Positions 1 through 7,989 are shown, counted from the stretch's first letter. The stretch: DNA of 35,832 nt from JBAXEO01 sp964541375 (GCA_964541375.1 CAZIPT010000017.1:1-35832), one strand, 5' to 3'. Translations and numbers: made by a program. Notes: generated by a model not told the origin, from the letters alone.

Positions 1-407
1 CTGGGGTCGGCGTCGACGATGAGCGCGAGGTCGGCGTCGCGCAGCTTGCCCGCGGTCTGGTACTTCACGACCGCGCCCGCTCCGAGCGCCGCCTCGCGCG
101 CCGCCTGCGCGGTCATGCGCGTGGTGAGCCCGTGCACGGTCATGCGAAGACCGCCGGCTGCCGAGGAGGTCGCCAGCGTCACGGTCGGATCGATCGGGCC
201 AAGCTGGGCCTCAAGCTGTGCCCGGGCCGCCGCCACGCCGATACCCACGTCGCCCTCGGCGACGGAGGTGGGCGCGAAGCCTTGTGCGACCAGTCGCGGT
301 GTCGTGGCGGGGTAGTCGGCGAGGCCGGAGAAGGCGCTGAGCACCGTGGTGGTGGAGCCGATCTCGGAAACGAGGGCGTCGATGGGCGGTGAAGGCTGTT
401 CGGTCAT
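1..407 (-). CDS. glmL: GlmL/MutL-family protein, 5' part only (runs off left edge)
   Basis: About 135 codons are visible, starting at ATG 407-405; the rest lies beyond the left edge. The N-terminus has the family's actin-like ATPase phosphate loop (EIGSTTT), then APTSVAEGDVGIG, ATSSAAGGLRMTVHGLT and REAALGAGAVV. These blocks occur in this order in GlmL/MutL (the PF13941-type family), an accessory protein encoded beside B12-dependent glutamate mutase and ornithine aminomutase genes. It is thought to help maintain or reactivate the mutase. The window also holds oraE at its right end in the same orientation, so the natural partner is probably ornithine aminomutase rather than glutamate mutase. 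It is not the mismatch-repair MutL. A GGGAG Shine-Dalgarno-like stretch lies upstream of the start, at somewhat long spacing. Family call firm; exact role inferred. Confidence 0.85.
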   Translation of the reverse strand, partial: MTEQPSPPIDALVSEIGSTTTVLSAFSGLADYPATTPRLVAQGFAPTSVAEGDVGIGVAAARAQLEAQLGPIDPTVTLATSSAAGGLRMTVHGLTTRMTAQAAREAALGAGAVVKYQTAGKLRDADLALIVDADP

Positions 408-569
408 CGTTCGCTCACAACTCCCCTCTGGATGAAGCCGCCCACCTCGTCCGGCGGACGCTACTCCCCATCGTACCCGACGTCTGAGGCCCGAGTCGTT
501 GGGGGTGCCGCGCGGCGGTGCTGACGACCCCAGTTTCATGTACTACCATCGGCCACGGGGGAGGTCTCG

Positions 570-1685
570 ATGTCACGTCGGCTCCACTACATCGACTGGC
601 TGCGCGTGCTGGCCGTGCTGCTGCTGTTTCCGTTCCATACGTCGCGCGTCTTCAACGCCGGCGAGGACTTCTACGTGAAGAGCCCACACCTGTCGATGTC
701 CATCAACTACGCACTGGCCTTCGTCGACCGCTGGCAAATGCCTCTGCTCTTCCTGCTCGCCGGAAGCTCGGCGTACTTCTCGCTCGCGAAGCGCAGCCCG
801 GGGACGTTCGCGCGCGAGCGCTGGACGCGTCTTGGAGTGCCGCTGCTCTTCGGGATACTCGTGATCATGCCGCCACAGACGTACGTCGGCGCGCGATACA
901 ACTCGGGGTACGCCGAGACTTTTCAGCACTACATCACGAGCCTCGACTTCCTGCGCTGGAATATCCACGACGGTGGCGACTACTACGGCGGCTTCGGAGT
1001 GGGCCAGCTGTGGTTCATCCTGTTCCTGCTCGTGTTCTCGATGGTGGTGCTACCTGTCTTCGCGTGGGGGCGTTCGGACCGCGGAGGTACGCGCGTCGGC
1101 GCTTGGGCGCGCAAACTCGCGCAACCGGCCTGGTGGCTCCTTCCGCCGGCGATCCTCTGGTTCGCCGAGGGAATGCCCGAGCTCTTCGGCAAGCGCGCGG
1201 TCTACTTCCTCGTCATCTTCATACTCGGCTTCGTTGTGATCGCCGACGATGACTTCGCTGAGTCCGCGGAACGCCACCGCTTCACCGCTCTCGGTATCGG
1301 AACCCTTCTGTGTGCTGCGTACATCGGGGCCTGGCAGTGGCGAAACGGGCTGCCGGACCCGTCCGTCCAGCTCACCGTAGTCAACTACCTGGGAATGTTC
1401 GGCGTGTGGACGATGCTGATCGGGATGCTCGGCGCGGGGCGGCGCTACCTCGATCGGCCCTCGGGATCGCTTTCCTACCTCGCCGAGGCGTCGTACCCGG
1501 TCTACATCCTCCACCAGACGGCGATTGTGGTGCTGGCCTGGTTCGTCGTGAGGACGCCGATCGGCGGCGCGGTTCAGTGGGTCGTCATCCTGGTCGGATC
1601 CGTCGCGACGAGCTTCGCTCTCTACGAGGTCGTCCGCCGAGTCGGGCCGCTACGGTTCCTGTTTGGGATGCGACCGAAGAGCTGA
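570..1685 (+). CDS. Acyltransferase-3 family integral membrane protein
   Basis: 371 residues with many hydrophobic segments spread along the whole length (about ten predicted by eye). The N-terminus RLHYIDWLRVLAVLLLFPFH has the conserved Asp-Trp-x-Arg and His pattern of acyltransferase-3 (OpgC/OafA-like) membrane enzymes. These transfer acyl groups from cytosolic donors to glycans or other exported acceptors. A later YPVYILHQT block is also typical of the family. The start is ATG 570, with GGGGGAGG a good distance upstream. It is divergent from the glmL-like gene and separated by 95 nt from the operator-bearing promoter of the next gene. The substrate cannot be deduced. Full length for the family. 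Confidence 0.85.
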   Translation: MSRRLHYIDWLRVLAVLLLFPFHTSRVFNAGEDFYVKSPHLSMSINYALAFVDRWQMPLLFLLAGSSAYFSLAKRSPGTFARERWTRLGVPLLFGILVIMPPQTYVGARYNSGYAETFQHYITSLDFLRWNIHDGGDYYGGFGVGQLWFILFLLVFSMVVLPVFAWGRSDRGGTRVGAWARKLAQPAWWLLPPAILWFAEGMPELFGKRAVYFLVIFILGFVVIADDDFAESAERHRFTALGIGTLLCAAYIGAWQWRNGLPDPSVQLTVVNYLGMFGVWTMLIGMLGAGRRYLDRPSGSLSYLAEASYPVYILHQTAIVVLAWFVVRTPIGGAVQWVVILVGSVATSFALYEVVRRVGPLRFLFGMRPKS

Positions 1686-1729
1686 GAGTCCGTCGAGCTG
1701 AGCCCCCGATTCTCCGTCAATCTGACCCC

Positions 1730-1784
1730 TTGACACCACTTGTTAGAGCTATTACTCTACTCCTAGGTTAGAGCAAATGCTCTA
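1730..1784 (+). promoter_or_regulatory. Promoter with two TetR-type operators upstream of the acg-like gene
   Basis: A perfect -35 TTGACA (1730-1735) is followed after 17 nt by TACTCT (1753-1758), a weak -10. Operator 1 (TAGAGCTATTACTCTA, 1744-1759) covers the spacer and -10. Operator 2 (TAGAGCAAATGCTCTA, 1769-1784) lies just downstream, where it could also block elongation. Both share TAGAG-N6-CTCTA, centre to centre 25 bp. Operator 1 begins 14 nt after the start of the -35, the same geometry as the site at 2992-3007. Binding by the TetR protein at 3043-3645 is inferred. Confidence 0.75.
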
Positions 1785-1833
1785 CTCGGCGGGTGCGCCG
1801 GGAGGGGTTCGAAAGCGAAGGAGAAGTGCCAGC

Positions 1834-2970
1834 ATGTTGAGCAGACGAGAGTTCCTGTTGGGCGCCACCGCGGTCGGCACCGTGGCAGCTGTGGGCGGAG
1901 TCGTCAGCGTCGCGTCGGGCAAGGACGCGCGCGAGACCGACGCAGCGCGGCGGGCCTGGAAGGATGCGGCGGGAATCGACCGCATCCTGCTCGCTGCGAC
2001 GTTCGCGGCTAACTCGCACAACACGCAGCCCTGGCGCTTCCGCACGAGCGACGGAGCCATCGAGGTTCTCGCGGACGCGGGCCGAGGGATGGGCGCGGCG
2101 GACCCTCGGAGCAGAGAGCTCTACATGTCTCTGGGCTGCGCTGTCGAGAACGCCGTTGTCGCCGCGGCCGACCTCGGAACCCCGGTCGACGTCGAATACG
2201 CGTCGAGCAGCGACGGACTCCCCTTCGCACGCCTGCGCTTCGCGGACCGCAAGGCGGATGCTCGTGACCACGCGAGTCTGGCCGGGGCGATCGCGAAGCG
2301 GCGCACCAACCGCGCGCCCTACGACACCAAGCGGCAGGTCCCGTCGGCGGCGCTCGAGTCGCTCTCTGCGCTGGTCTCGGCGGGCGTGGGCGCGAAGTGG
2401 CTGACCGCGCAGGGCGTGAGGGCGCGCTTCGGCCAGCTCAGCTTCGACGCCACCCGGGACTACGTCGCCGACAAGACCATCCAGCGCGACAGCCACCGCT
2501 GGTACCGCCTGCGCGGCGACGAGGCCGAACGGACCCGCGAGGGAATCACGGTGCGAGGAGCGAACCTTCCACCGATCGGCGCGCTCGTGCTCGGCCTCTT
2601 CCCGCCGACACCGGACGACTTCGACAAGGAGTGGGCGAAGACCACGAAGGAGTCGCAGTGCGATACCGCCCCAGCAGTCGGGCTGCTCACTGTAGGCGGT
2701 TCGGGAGACCGCACGGCCTGGATCGAGGCCGGGCGCACTTACCAGCGCATGCAGCTTGCGGCAGCGGCGGAGGGCGTCGTCTTCCAGCCGATCTCGCAGG
2801 CGCTCACGCTGCGGGACCGCGAGGTTGTTGCCGGCGTGCCGGGCAAGTACGCCGCGGCGCTGACTGATCTGGGCGGTGCCAACGAGGTCGTGCTCGCCTT
2901 CCGTGCAGGCTATCCGACCCGCGAGCAGGCCGTCAGCCTGCGGCGCGCACCCGTGGTCGAGCACGCCTAG
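1834..2970 (+). CDS. Acg-family FMN-binding (nitroreductase-fold) oxidoreductase with Tat-like signal
   Basis: 378 residues. The start at ATG 1834 is chosen because AAGGAGA precedes it and the N-terminus then becomes a twin-arginine leader: SRREFLLG, then an Ala/Gly/Val-rich hydrophobic stretch. Export or membrane anchoring by Tat is therefore likely. The mature part contains LLAATFAANSHNTQPWRF, the hallmark of the Acg family of nitroreductase-fold flavoproteins, which bind FMN and may sequester flavin or reduce small molecules. An in-frame ATG at 1777 is rejected because it falls inside operator 2 and gives no signal peptide. The gene is followed by tetR on the same strand. The promoter architecture suggests repression by that TetR protein. 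Confidence 0.8.
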   Translation: MLSRREFLLGATAVGTVAAVGGVVSVASGKDARETDAARRAWKDAAGIDRILLAATFAANSHNTQPWRFRTSDGAIEVLADAGRGMGAADPRSRELYMSLGCAVENAVVAAADLGTPVDVEYASSSDGLPFARLRFADRKADARDHASLAGAIAKRRTNRAPYDTKRQVPSAALESLSALVSAGVGAKWLTAQGVRARFGQLSFDATRDYVADKTIQRDSHRWYRLRGDEAERTREGITVRGANLPPIGALVLGLFPPTPDDFDKEWAKTTKESQCDTAPAVGLLTVGGSGDRTAWIEAGRTYQRMQLAAAAEGVVFQPISQALTLRDREVVAGVPGKYAAALTDLGGANEVVLAFRAGYPTREQAVSLRRAPVVEHA

Positions 2971-2977
2971 CCAGGAG

Positions 2978-3007
2978 TTGACCGGTCGGCGTAGAGCAAG
3001 CACTCTA
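2978..3007 (+). promoter_or_regulatory. Promoter and operator of the tetR gene
   Basis: A -35 TTGACC (2978-2983) is followed after 17 nt by CACTCT (3001-3006). The operator TAGAGCAAGCACTCTA (2992-3007) starts 14 nt after the beginning of the -35, exactly as at the acg-like promoter. It lies 35 nt upstream of the tetR start, so autoregulation is the simplest reading. Confidence 0.7.
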
Positions 3008-3042
3008 GATCGCGTAGGCACCCCAGGATCGGGAGGAAGACC

Positions 3043-3645
3043 GTGGCACGCAGAAGCACCAAGGAACACATCGTCGACGTGGCCATCGTGCTGTTCAACG
3101 AGCGCGGCACCGCAGCAGTGAGCACCAATCACATCGCCGAGGCCGCCGGCATCAGCCCGGGCAACCTCTACTACCACTTCCGCAACAAGGAGGAGATCAT
3201 CCTGAGCGCGTACGAACGAGCGCTGAAGACCTACGACGAGGTGTGGGAGCGTGCCGGCGCGGCTCCTCCCTCTCCCGAGACCGTCATGAGCCTGCTCGAG
3301 GAGAGCTTCGACGCGCAGTGGGAGTACCGCTTCTTCCAGCGTGAGATGCCGTGGCTGGTCCAAGCCGACGATGCGATCCGGGACCGCTACCGAGAAGTGC
3401 AGGCGCGCCGCGTCGCCTTCTTCCGAGCGCTCATCGAGGCCTGGATCGCCGCGGGCGTGGCCAGGCCGCTGCCCGGTACCAGCGTCGATGACCTGGTGCT
3501 CGCGAGCTGGGTCGTCGGCGACCAGTGGCTCGCGTACCTGGAAGCGACCGGCGGTGGCTCGACCGAGGAGGACGTCCGCCGAGGCGCCAAGCTGATCTTG
3601 GAGATCTTCCGACCGCACCTGGTCGATGTCGTACCAGCACCGTAG
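3043..3645 (+). CDS. TetR/AcrR-family transcriptional repressor
   Basis: 200 residues. The N-terminal helix-turn-helix is classic TetR: KEHIVDVAIVLFNERGTAAVS, then HIAEAAGISPGNLYYHFRNKEEI (residues about 6-50). The C-terminal two thirds are helical and should bind an unknown ligand. The start is GTG 3043, with GGGAGGA a few bases upstream. An operator of the TAGAG-N6-CTCTA type lies in its own promoter; other copies precede the acg-like gene and the EFR1 gene, so it probably controls a small local regulon. The DUF6544-like gene follows after 25 nt and is likely co-transcribed. Inducer unknown. Confidence 0.88.
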   Translation: MARRSTKEHIVDVAIVLFNERGTAAVSTNHIAEAAGISPGNLYYHFRNKEEIILSAYERALKTYDEVWERAGAAPPSPETVMSLLEESFDAQWEYRFFQREMPWLVQADDAIRDRYREVQARRVAFFRALIEAWIAAGVARPLPGTSVDDLVLASWVVGDQWLAYLEATGGGSTEEDVRRGAKLILEIFRPHLVDVVPAP

Positions 3646-3670
3646 AACGAAAGCGAAGAGGGTTGTTGTC

Positions 3671-4825
3671 ATGAAGTACGTGCTCGCCGCCATACTCGCC
3701 TTCAACGGGTTCATCTCGTTCCTCGGCTTTGCCAAAGCGTTCGACCTGGCCACACTCGACCAGCTCCAGCCGATATCGCGTCCGCTGGGCGTTCTCTGGC
3801 TCGCGGCAGCGATTCTGTTCGCTGTAGCAGCGTTGATGCTGCTGGTGAGGCCGCGTCGGTGGTGGGTGCCAGCGGCATTTGGCCTGCTGTGCTCGACGAT
3901 CGTGATCGTCGCAGCGTGGGGTGACGCCAAGTTCGGCCTGCTGGCCAACGCGATCGTACTTGTGCCCGTCGTGGTCTCGGCGCTCGCTGCAGCGCCGTGG
4001 AGCTTCCAGGCGCTCTACAACCGGGATGCTCGGCAGTGCTTGGCGGCCTCGGCAGGCGGCACATCGATCGTGACAGAGGCGGATCTCGCGCCTCTCCCCG
4101 AGCAGATCCGGCGCTATCTGCGATTCGCGGGAGTCGTTGGCAAGCCGCGGGTGAAGGACTACCGGCTCGTGTTCGACGGCGGGCTGCGTAGCGGGCCCGA
4201 CAAGCCGTACATGACCGGACTGATCGAGCAGCAGAGCACCGCCTCGCCGCCCGCCCGGCTGTTCCTCGCGAACATGTCGATGTTCGGCGTGCCGGCTGTG
4301 GCGTACCACCGCTACGTGGGCCCGTCGGCGACCTTCAATGTGAAGATCGCGTCGCTCGCGCACATCGTCAACGAGAGCGGTCCCGAGCTGACGCGCGCCG
4401 AGACGGTCACCCTCTTCAACGACATGCTGCTGCTCGCACCGGCCACGGTCCTCGACGCCGAGATCCAGTGGGAGGAACTCGACGCACGCACTTTGCGGGC
4501 GACGTGGTCCAACGCCGGAAACACGATCTCGGCCGATCTGTCATTCGACGAGTCGGGGGCGCTGTCCAACTTTGTTTCTTCGGACCGCGCTCGCACTGCG
4601 GACCTGACGGGCATGGGCGCGCCCGAACTCGATCCCGGCAGCGTGGTTGGCAGCGAGAATCGGCTGCGCTGGTCGACCCCTATCGGAGGCTGGAAGGACG
4701 TCGACGGGCGCAAGCTCCCGACGGGCACCGTCGCGATCTGGCACCTGCCCAAGGGCGACTTCACATACGGCAAATTCGAGATCGCCGAGGTCGAGTACAA
4801 CGTGGCGGAGCGTTCGGGCTCCTAG
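3671..4825 (+). CDS. DUF6544-like membrane protein
   Basis: 384 residues. The start ATG 3671 is chosen for its GAAGAGGG ribosome site; an upstream in-frame start would overlap tetR. The first about 120 residues hold four hydrophobic segments, resembling small DoxX-like membrane domains. A soluble domain of about 260 residues follows, with FNDMLLLAPATVLDAEIQWEE and PTGTVAIWHLPKGDFTYGKFEI. This combination resembles proteins annotated DUF6544, whose function is unknown. It lies 25 nt after tetR and is probably in the same transcript, so it should respond to the same signal as the acg-like oxidoreductase. Family assignment is from memory of conserved blocks and is moderate. Confidence 0.65.
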   Translation: MKYVLAAILAFNGFISFLGFAKAFDLATLDQLQPISRPLGVLWLAAAILFAVAALMLLVRPRRWWVPAAFGLLCSTIVIVAAWGDAKFGLLANAIVLVPVVVSALAAAPWSFQALYNRDARQCLAASAGGTSIVTEADLAPLPEQIRRYLRFAGVVGKPRVKDYRLVFDGGLRSGPDKPYMTGLIEQQSTASPPARLFLANMSMFGVPAVAYHRYVGPSATFNVKIASLAHIVNESGPELTRAETVTLFNDMLLLAPATVLDAEIQWEELDARTLRATWSNAGNTISADLSFDESGALSNFVSSDRARTADLTGMGAPELDPGSVVGSENRLRWSTPIGGWKDVDGRKLPTGTVAIWHLPKGDFTYGKFEIAEVEYNVAERSGS

Positions 4826-4844
4826 AAGGCCGACGGCCTCGTGC

Positions 4845-5327
4845 TCAGTCGGCGCTCTGCAGCGGGAAGACGACCTCAAAGCGTTCGCACACCACGGGCA
4901 TGTCGGGCCCGACCTCACGGTCGGTGTCGGCGAACTCGCGCCCAAAAGCGGCACGGTGCACGTCGCGCCAGTAGTCGAGCGACCCGTCACCCTCGCCTTC
5001 GGTGGCAGCGAAATCGGCGCTGACCGAGTCGAACGCAACGACCTCGACGTCCGTGGTTCGGATCACGCAGCACGCCCGACCATCCCAATAGATGATCAGG
5101 CTCAGGTCGCCGACCTGCGGGACCGGCTCACCCTCTGCCTCGTAGGACCAGAGCGCTCCCGCCGTCGCCCGCTTCTGCCCGGAGAGCACCAGTTCGGCCA
5201 GCTCATCGGCATCCGTCTGATTGTCGCAGAAGTGCCACGCCGAGAAGTCATCGCCGCGCCGCGCGAGGTCTGGGCGCTCCTCAACGAACGCCTCCCACAT
5301 CTGCTCGACTGACGTTGCGTGCTCCAC
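4845..5327 (-). CDS. ASCH-domain protein
   Basis: 160 residues. The pattern W..GD..SAWHFCDNQTDADELAELVLSGQKRATAGALW, with QVGDLSLIIYWDGRACCVIRTT, matches ASCH proteins: a PUA-like beta-barrel with conserved G-x-K-x-x-T. Members have been linked to RNA binding and to hydrolysis of N4-acetylcytidine (the small YqfB type). This longer version is common in bacteria but poorly defined in role. It is convergent with the DUF6544-like gene (19 nt between stops) and is the last of three minus-strand genes after EFR1 and GNAT, with 45 nt to the GNAT stop. Confidence 0.8.
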   Translation of the reverse strand: MEHATSVEQMWEAFVEERPDLARRGDDFSAWHFCDNQTDADELAELVLSGQKRATAGALWSYEAEGEPVPQVGDLSLIIYWDGRACCVIRTTDVEVVAFDSVSADFAATEGEGDGSLDYWRDVHRAAFGREFADTDREVGPDMPVVCERFEVVFPLQSAD

Positions 5328-5372
5328 CGGAATAACCCCCTTGGCGCCGTTCGGTTGGATCGGCTGGGCCGA

Positions 5373-5843
5373 CTACCCGAGAGCCCTCGTGTACTGGATC
5401 ACGTCTCGCGAAAAGCCGTGCCTCTCATAGAGCCGGGCCGCACGATGATTGCCTTCGAACACCTGCAAGGTGATCGTCCTCATACCTTGGCCGATTGCCC
5501 ATTCCTGCGCCGCATCAAGGAGACGGCCGGCTACGCCCTTACCCTCGTGTCCGGGGTGTACCGCAATGTCGGCGATGTAGCCGACGCTCTCGTTGGTGAA
5601 GTGGTCGGCTTTGTTCTGCAGATGGATGAAGCCGGCGAACTGATCATCGCACTCAGCAACGAGTACGACGCTGCCGGCGGTCTCGCTGTCCAGCGCCGCC
5701 GCGAGCATCTCACGATTGGCTTCGTCGATCTCAAGCTTCGAGCGCCATGGCGGAAGCTCAAACTCGGTGAAGCGCTCTGCCAGGTCCAGAATCGCGGAGC
5801 GGTCCGCGGACCCATAACCTCGCACCTCTGCGTCCACAAACAT
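5373..5843 (-). CDS. GNAT-family N-acetyltransferase
   Basis: 156 residues from ATG 5843, which has GGAG seven bases upstream; a longer in-frame start overlaps the EFR1 gene and lacks family similarity. The acetyl-CoA motif is clear: IADIAVHPGHEGKGVAGRLL, then a C-terminal ARLYERHGF. The protein is a single GNAT domain of ordinary length; its substrate is not predictable. The gene begins 13 nt after the stop of the EFR1 gene, so the two are probably translated from one message and share the operator-bearing promoter near 7027-7042. Confidence 0.85.
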   Translation of the reverse strand: MFVDAEVRGYGSADRSAILDLAERFTEFELPPWRSKLEIDEANREMLAAALDSETAGSVVLVAECDDQFAGFIHLQNKADHFTNESVGYIADIAVHPGHEGKGVAGRLLDAAQEWAIGQGMRTITLQVFEGNHRAARLYERHGFSRDVIQYTRALG

Positions 5844-5856
5844 CGCCGTGCTCCAA

Positions 5857-6936
5857 TCAGTCTTGAGTAGGGAAGCCCTCGCGCGCCTGGCGCTCAGCGC
5901 CCGCAAGCTCCGCCACCGACGTCTGCGGCTCATGGTAGCGACGGTAGAAGCGTGTCGGGAACCCCAAGACGCCGCCGAGTCCGTGTCGGCCCGCGAAGTT
6001 GAGCATCGGTCGGCCGAGGGCGAGAAGCATCACCGCTACCAGCATGCTGACTGACCACCACGCGACGTCGCCGGAAGTCCCCAGCAGCGCGGTGGCGAAG
6101 GCGCCCGCCAGGATCGAGAGCCCGACGGCCCATACCCAAGCGGCCTGGACGGCTCGGCGCGGGCAGTACGCCATGCACCGCTGACAACTCTCGCAGCGCA
6201 ACAGCCAGTATGGCCGCGCCCCCGACCTCGTGTCCCGCATCTCAATCGCGCCGATCGGGCAGCGCTTCGCACATGCCGCGCACCCGTTGCAGCGGCCGTC
6301 GGCGAAGAACAGCGACGCGAGGCCGAACCGGCCCACCGCCAGGTAACCCAGACTGATCGGCAGCAGCAGCAGCCCGATCGCCAGCGACGGATACGAGCTG
6401 CTCAGGTGTCGCCCGCCCGAGACACTCTGGGCGATGCGTTCCACCCGGGTCCGGGCCCGCTGCTGCAGCTTGGCCCCATGCGCGTCCGAGACGCCGGGGT
6501 GCAGCGAGATCCAGCTGCTGGGCATGTCGGCCGCGTACACTCCTCGGATCCGGTAGCCCTTCATGCGCAGGATGGCGGCGATCGCCCAGCCGGCGGAGCC
6601 ATCAACACCCGGCACTTTGAGCCCGAACCGCATGAAGCCGGCACGAGTGGGGACGACGAACGCCGATCGGCCGTCGCCGCGTGGCAGCGCTAGAGCGCCA
6701 CGGAAGGCGGCCCATGGCGCAGTGAAACCGTGTGTCGGAAGCACCACGCCGAGAAGACCGTCGGGCGCGGGCGACGACTGCGCCGCATCGCCGGCAGCCT
6801 CAGCCAGCGGCCGGGGGCTCCCCGCACCGAGTGCGGATGCGAGCCACGTGGCTACTCGGTACGAGTTGCCCGAGCCGCTGAAGAACCGGACCTCGGGTTG
6901 TGCCGGGTCGGAGGATCGTGTCGCTGGATTGGTCAC
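5857..6936 (-). CDS. EFR1-type flavodoxin-like/ferredoxin protein with membrane segments
   Basis: 359 residues, GTG start at 6936 with GAGGT upstream. Domain order: a flavodoxin-like N-terminus (FFSGSGNSYRVATWLASAL, then LPTHGFTAPW), a hydrophobic stretch around residues 180-205, and two 4Fe-4S ferredoxin motifs (CNGCAACAKRCP and CESCQRCMAYCP). Two further membrane segments follow. EFR1-family proteins pair a flavodoxin-like and a 2[4Fe-4S] domain and move electrons in anaerobes; the membrane segments suggest electron transfer at the cytoplasmic membrane. An operator of the TAGAG-N6-CTCTA type 90 nt upstream suggests control by the local TetR protein together with the acg-like oxidoreductase. 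Confidence 0.82.
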   Translation of the reverse strand: MTNPATRSSDPAQPEVRFFSGSGNSYRVATWLASALGAGSPRPLAEAAGDAAQSSPAPDGLLGVVLPTHGFTAPWAAFRGALALPRGDGRSAFVVPTRAGFMRFGLKVPGVDGSAGWAIAAILRMKGYRIRGVYAADMPSSWISLHPGVSDAHGAKLQQRARTRVERIAQSVSGGRHLSSSYPSLAIGLLLLPISLGYLAVGRFGLASLFFADGRCNGCAACAKRCPIGAIEMRDTRSGARPYWLLRCESCQRCMAYCPRRAVQAAWVWAVGLSILAGAFATALLGTSGDVAWWSVSMLVAVMLLALGRPMLNFAGRHGLGGVLGFPTRFYRRYHEPQTSVAELAGAERQAREGFPTQD

Positions 6937-7026
6937 TTCGGTACCTCTTCGAACCGTGCCGTGGTAATCCGCCTCTCCAGGGAGACTGTGCGACTACCAC
7001 GAATGCGTGGACTGGCATGCCCATGC

Positions 7027-7042
7027 TAGAGTTTTTACTCTA
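7027..7042. promoter_or_regulatory. Fourth copy of the TetR-type operator
   Basis: TAGAGTTTTTACTCTA keeps both TAGAG/CTCTA arms. Reading the minus strand, TTGCTG, 17 nt and TAGCAT place this site between a plausible -35 and -10 for the EFR1 gene. It therefore probably serves that gene rather than the XRE-MNT gene, which has its own promoter. The promoter boxes are weak; the operator match is strong. Confidence 0.6.
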
Positions 7043-7101
7043 TTCCAGCAAGTGCCCGCGCGGCATGCATGTCGGCTGCGCGTCAAAACACATCTTCTAT
7101 G

Positions 7102-7130
7102 TTGTCATTACATCACTATCGATGTACCTT
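7102..7130 (+). promoter_or_regulatory. Promoter for the XRE-MNT gene, possibly leaderless
   Basis: TTGTCA (7102-7107), a 17-nt spacer and TACCTT (7125-7130) would start transcription about at the ATG of the XRE-MNT gene (7137). No ribosome-binding site is seen before that ATG, consistent with a leaderless message. Confidence 0.45.
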
Positions 7131-7136
7131 TGTGCC

Positions 7137-7724
7137 ATGAGCAGCATTCTCGACATCGGATCGTCGCTCCTAGGCGCTCGCAAGGCCGGAGGGGTTTCGC
7201 AACGCGAACTCGCCGAGCGCCTCGGCACGTCGCAGCAGCAGATTGCGCGCTGGGAGGCGACCGGATACCGCTCGGCGAGCCTAGCTCGGGTGGCCGCTGC
7301 TGCTGAGGCGCTAGGCGTCACGGCACCCCCAGCAGAGAAGAACCTTCCCCTGGCTGCCGAGGCCCTCGCTGACTACTTCACGGCGTCGGCTGCCGACGCC
7401 TCTGAGACGCTCACCGCGCGCCCGGTGCGCGATCTTGGCGAGATCGCAGCACGGGTTCGAGAACACACAAACGAGCTCGCGGCGCGCGGCATCTCTCGAA
7501 TCGGCGTGTTCGGCTCGTTTGCGCTGGGCGCACAGACGCTCACCAGCGACGTCGATCTGCTCGTCGAGTTCTCACACAAGCCGGAAGGATTCGCCTACAT
7601 GGAGCCTCCGGCGTTCGCCGAGGCGATTCTCGGCAGGGAGGTCGACTGGGTGGAGCCTCAGCTGCTGCGTCCCCGCCTGCGGGATCGCGTGTTGCGAGAG
7701 GTCGTGTATGTCTGGGAGGCGTGA
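7137..7724 (+). CDS. XRE helix-turn-helix fused to minimal nucleotidyltransferase (MNT-type antitoxin)
   Basis: 195 residues. Residues about 8-60 are an XRE helix-turn-helix (GVSQRELAERLGTSQQQIARWE). Residues about 115-195 are a minimal nucleotidyltransferase with Gly126-Ser127 and Asp138-x-Asp140 (GSFALGAQTLTSDVDLLVEF). MNT proteins are antitoxins of HEPN toxins and can silence them by AMP transfer; the fused XRE domain suggests autoregulation. A HEPN-like start overlaps the end of this gene by 17 nt, but that partner is truncated. The antitoxin therefore appears intact and its toxin lost. The upstream sequence lacks a Shine-Dalgarno site. Confidence 0.85.
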   Translation: MSSILDIGSSLLGARKAGGVSQRELAERLGTSQQQIARWEATGYRSASLARVAAAAEALGVTAPPAEKNLPLAAEALADYFTASAADASETLTARPVRDLGEIAARVREHTNELAARGISRIGVFGSFALGAQTLTSDVDLLVEFSHKPEGFAYMEPPAFAEAILGREVDWVEPQLLRPRLRDRVLREVVYVWEA

Positions 7725-7794
7725 CGAATCGCTCGTTCTCGACGACTTGGTCCAGGCTGCGACGCGTTTGGTCGAGGTCGCCGGCTCGCTGCCG
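7708..7794 (+). pseudogene. Truncated HEPN (DUF86-like) toxin remnant
   Basis: About 29 codons from ATG 7708 (ESLVLDDLVQAATRLVEV) match the usual first helix of HEPN/DUF86 toxins that follow MNT genes. The start overlaps the MNT stop as in intact operons. After about codon 29 the reading frame no longer looks like HEPN, and no RX4-6H active-site motif follows. The frame stays open to 7998 only by running antisense across another gene remnant. Probably a deletion junction. Confidence 0.6.
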
Positions 7795-7860
7795 ATCTGC
7801 CGGCCCTTTTGCCCCGACTTCGCGGTGTGCGAGATCTGCTCCGCCGAGAGACTGACTCCG

Positions 7861-7989
7861 AATAGCGCTCGGGTTGTGCCAGACGACGGCCTCTGCCGAC
7901 ACTTCTCGGCGGGCGAACTCGGCGAGCAGCGGCACGAGGTCGAACTCGTGCTCGAGCAACACGGGGTCGTCGGTGGTGACGAGCGCCAA
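7861..7989 (-). pseudogene. Possible ATP-grasp protein 5' remnant
   Basis: From TTG 7989 the minus strand encodes about 43 residues: ALVTTDDPVLLEHEFDLVPL, then VSAEAVVWHNPSAI. This resembles the first beta-alpha-beta unit of ATP-grasp ligase-like proteins. The following expected arginine-rich strand and the ATP-grasp domain are absent, because the sequence runs into the HEPN remnant. The resemblance is short and from memory. Confidence 0.4.

Noticed and set aside
1777..1833. Upstream ATG extension of the acg-like gene
   Set aside because: The ATG is inside operator 2 and the added residues hide the twin-arginine leader; the ribosome site belongs to ATG 1834.
1768..3948. 726-codon minus-strand frame opposite the acg-like and tetR genes
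   Set aside because: Its translation is Arg/His-rich low-similarity sequence typical of antisense frames in G+C-rich DNA; the plus-strand genes have clear motifs.
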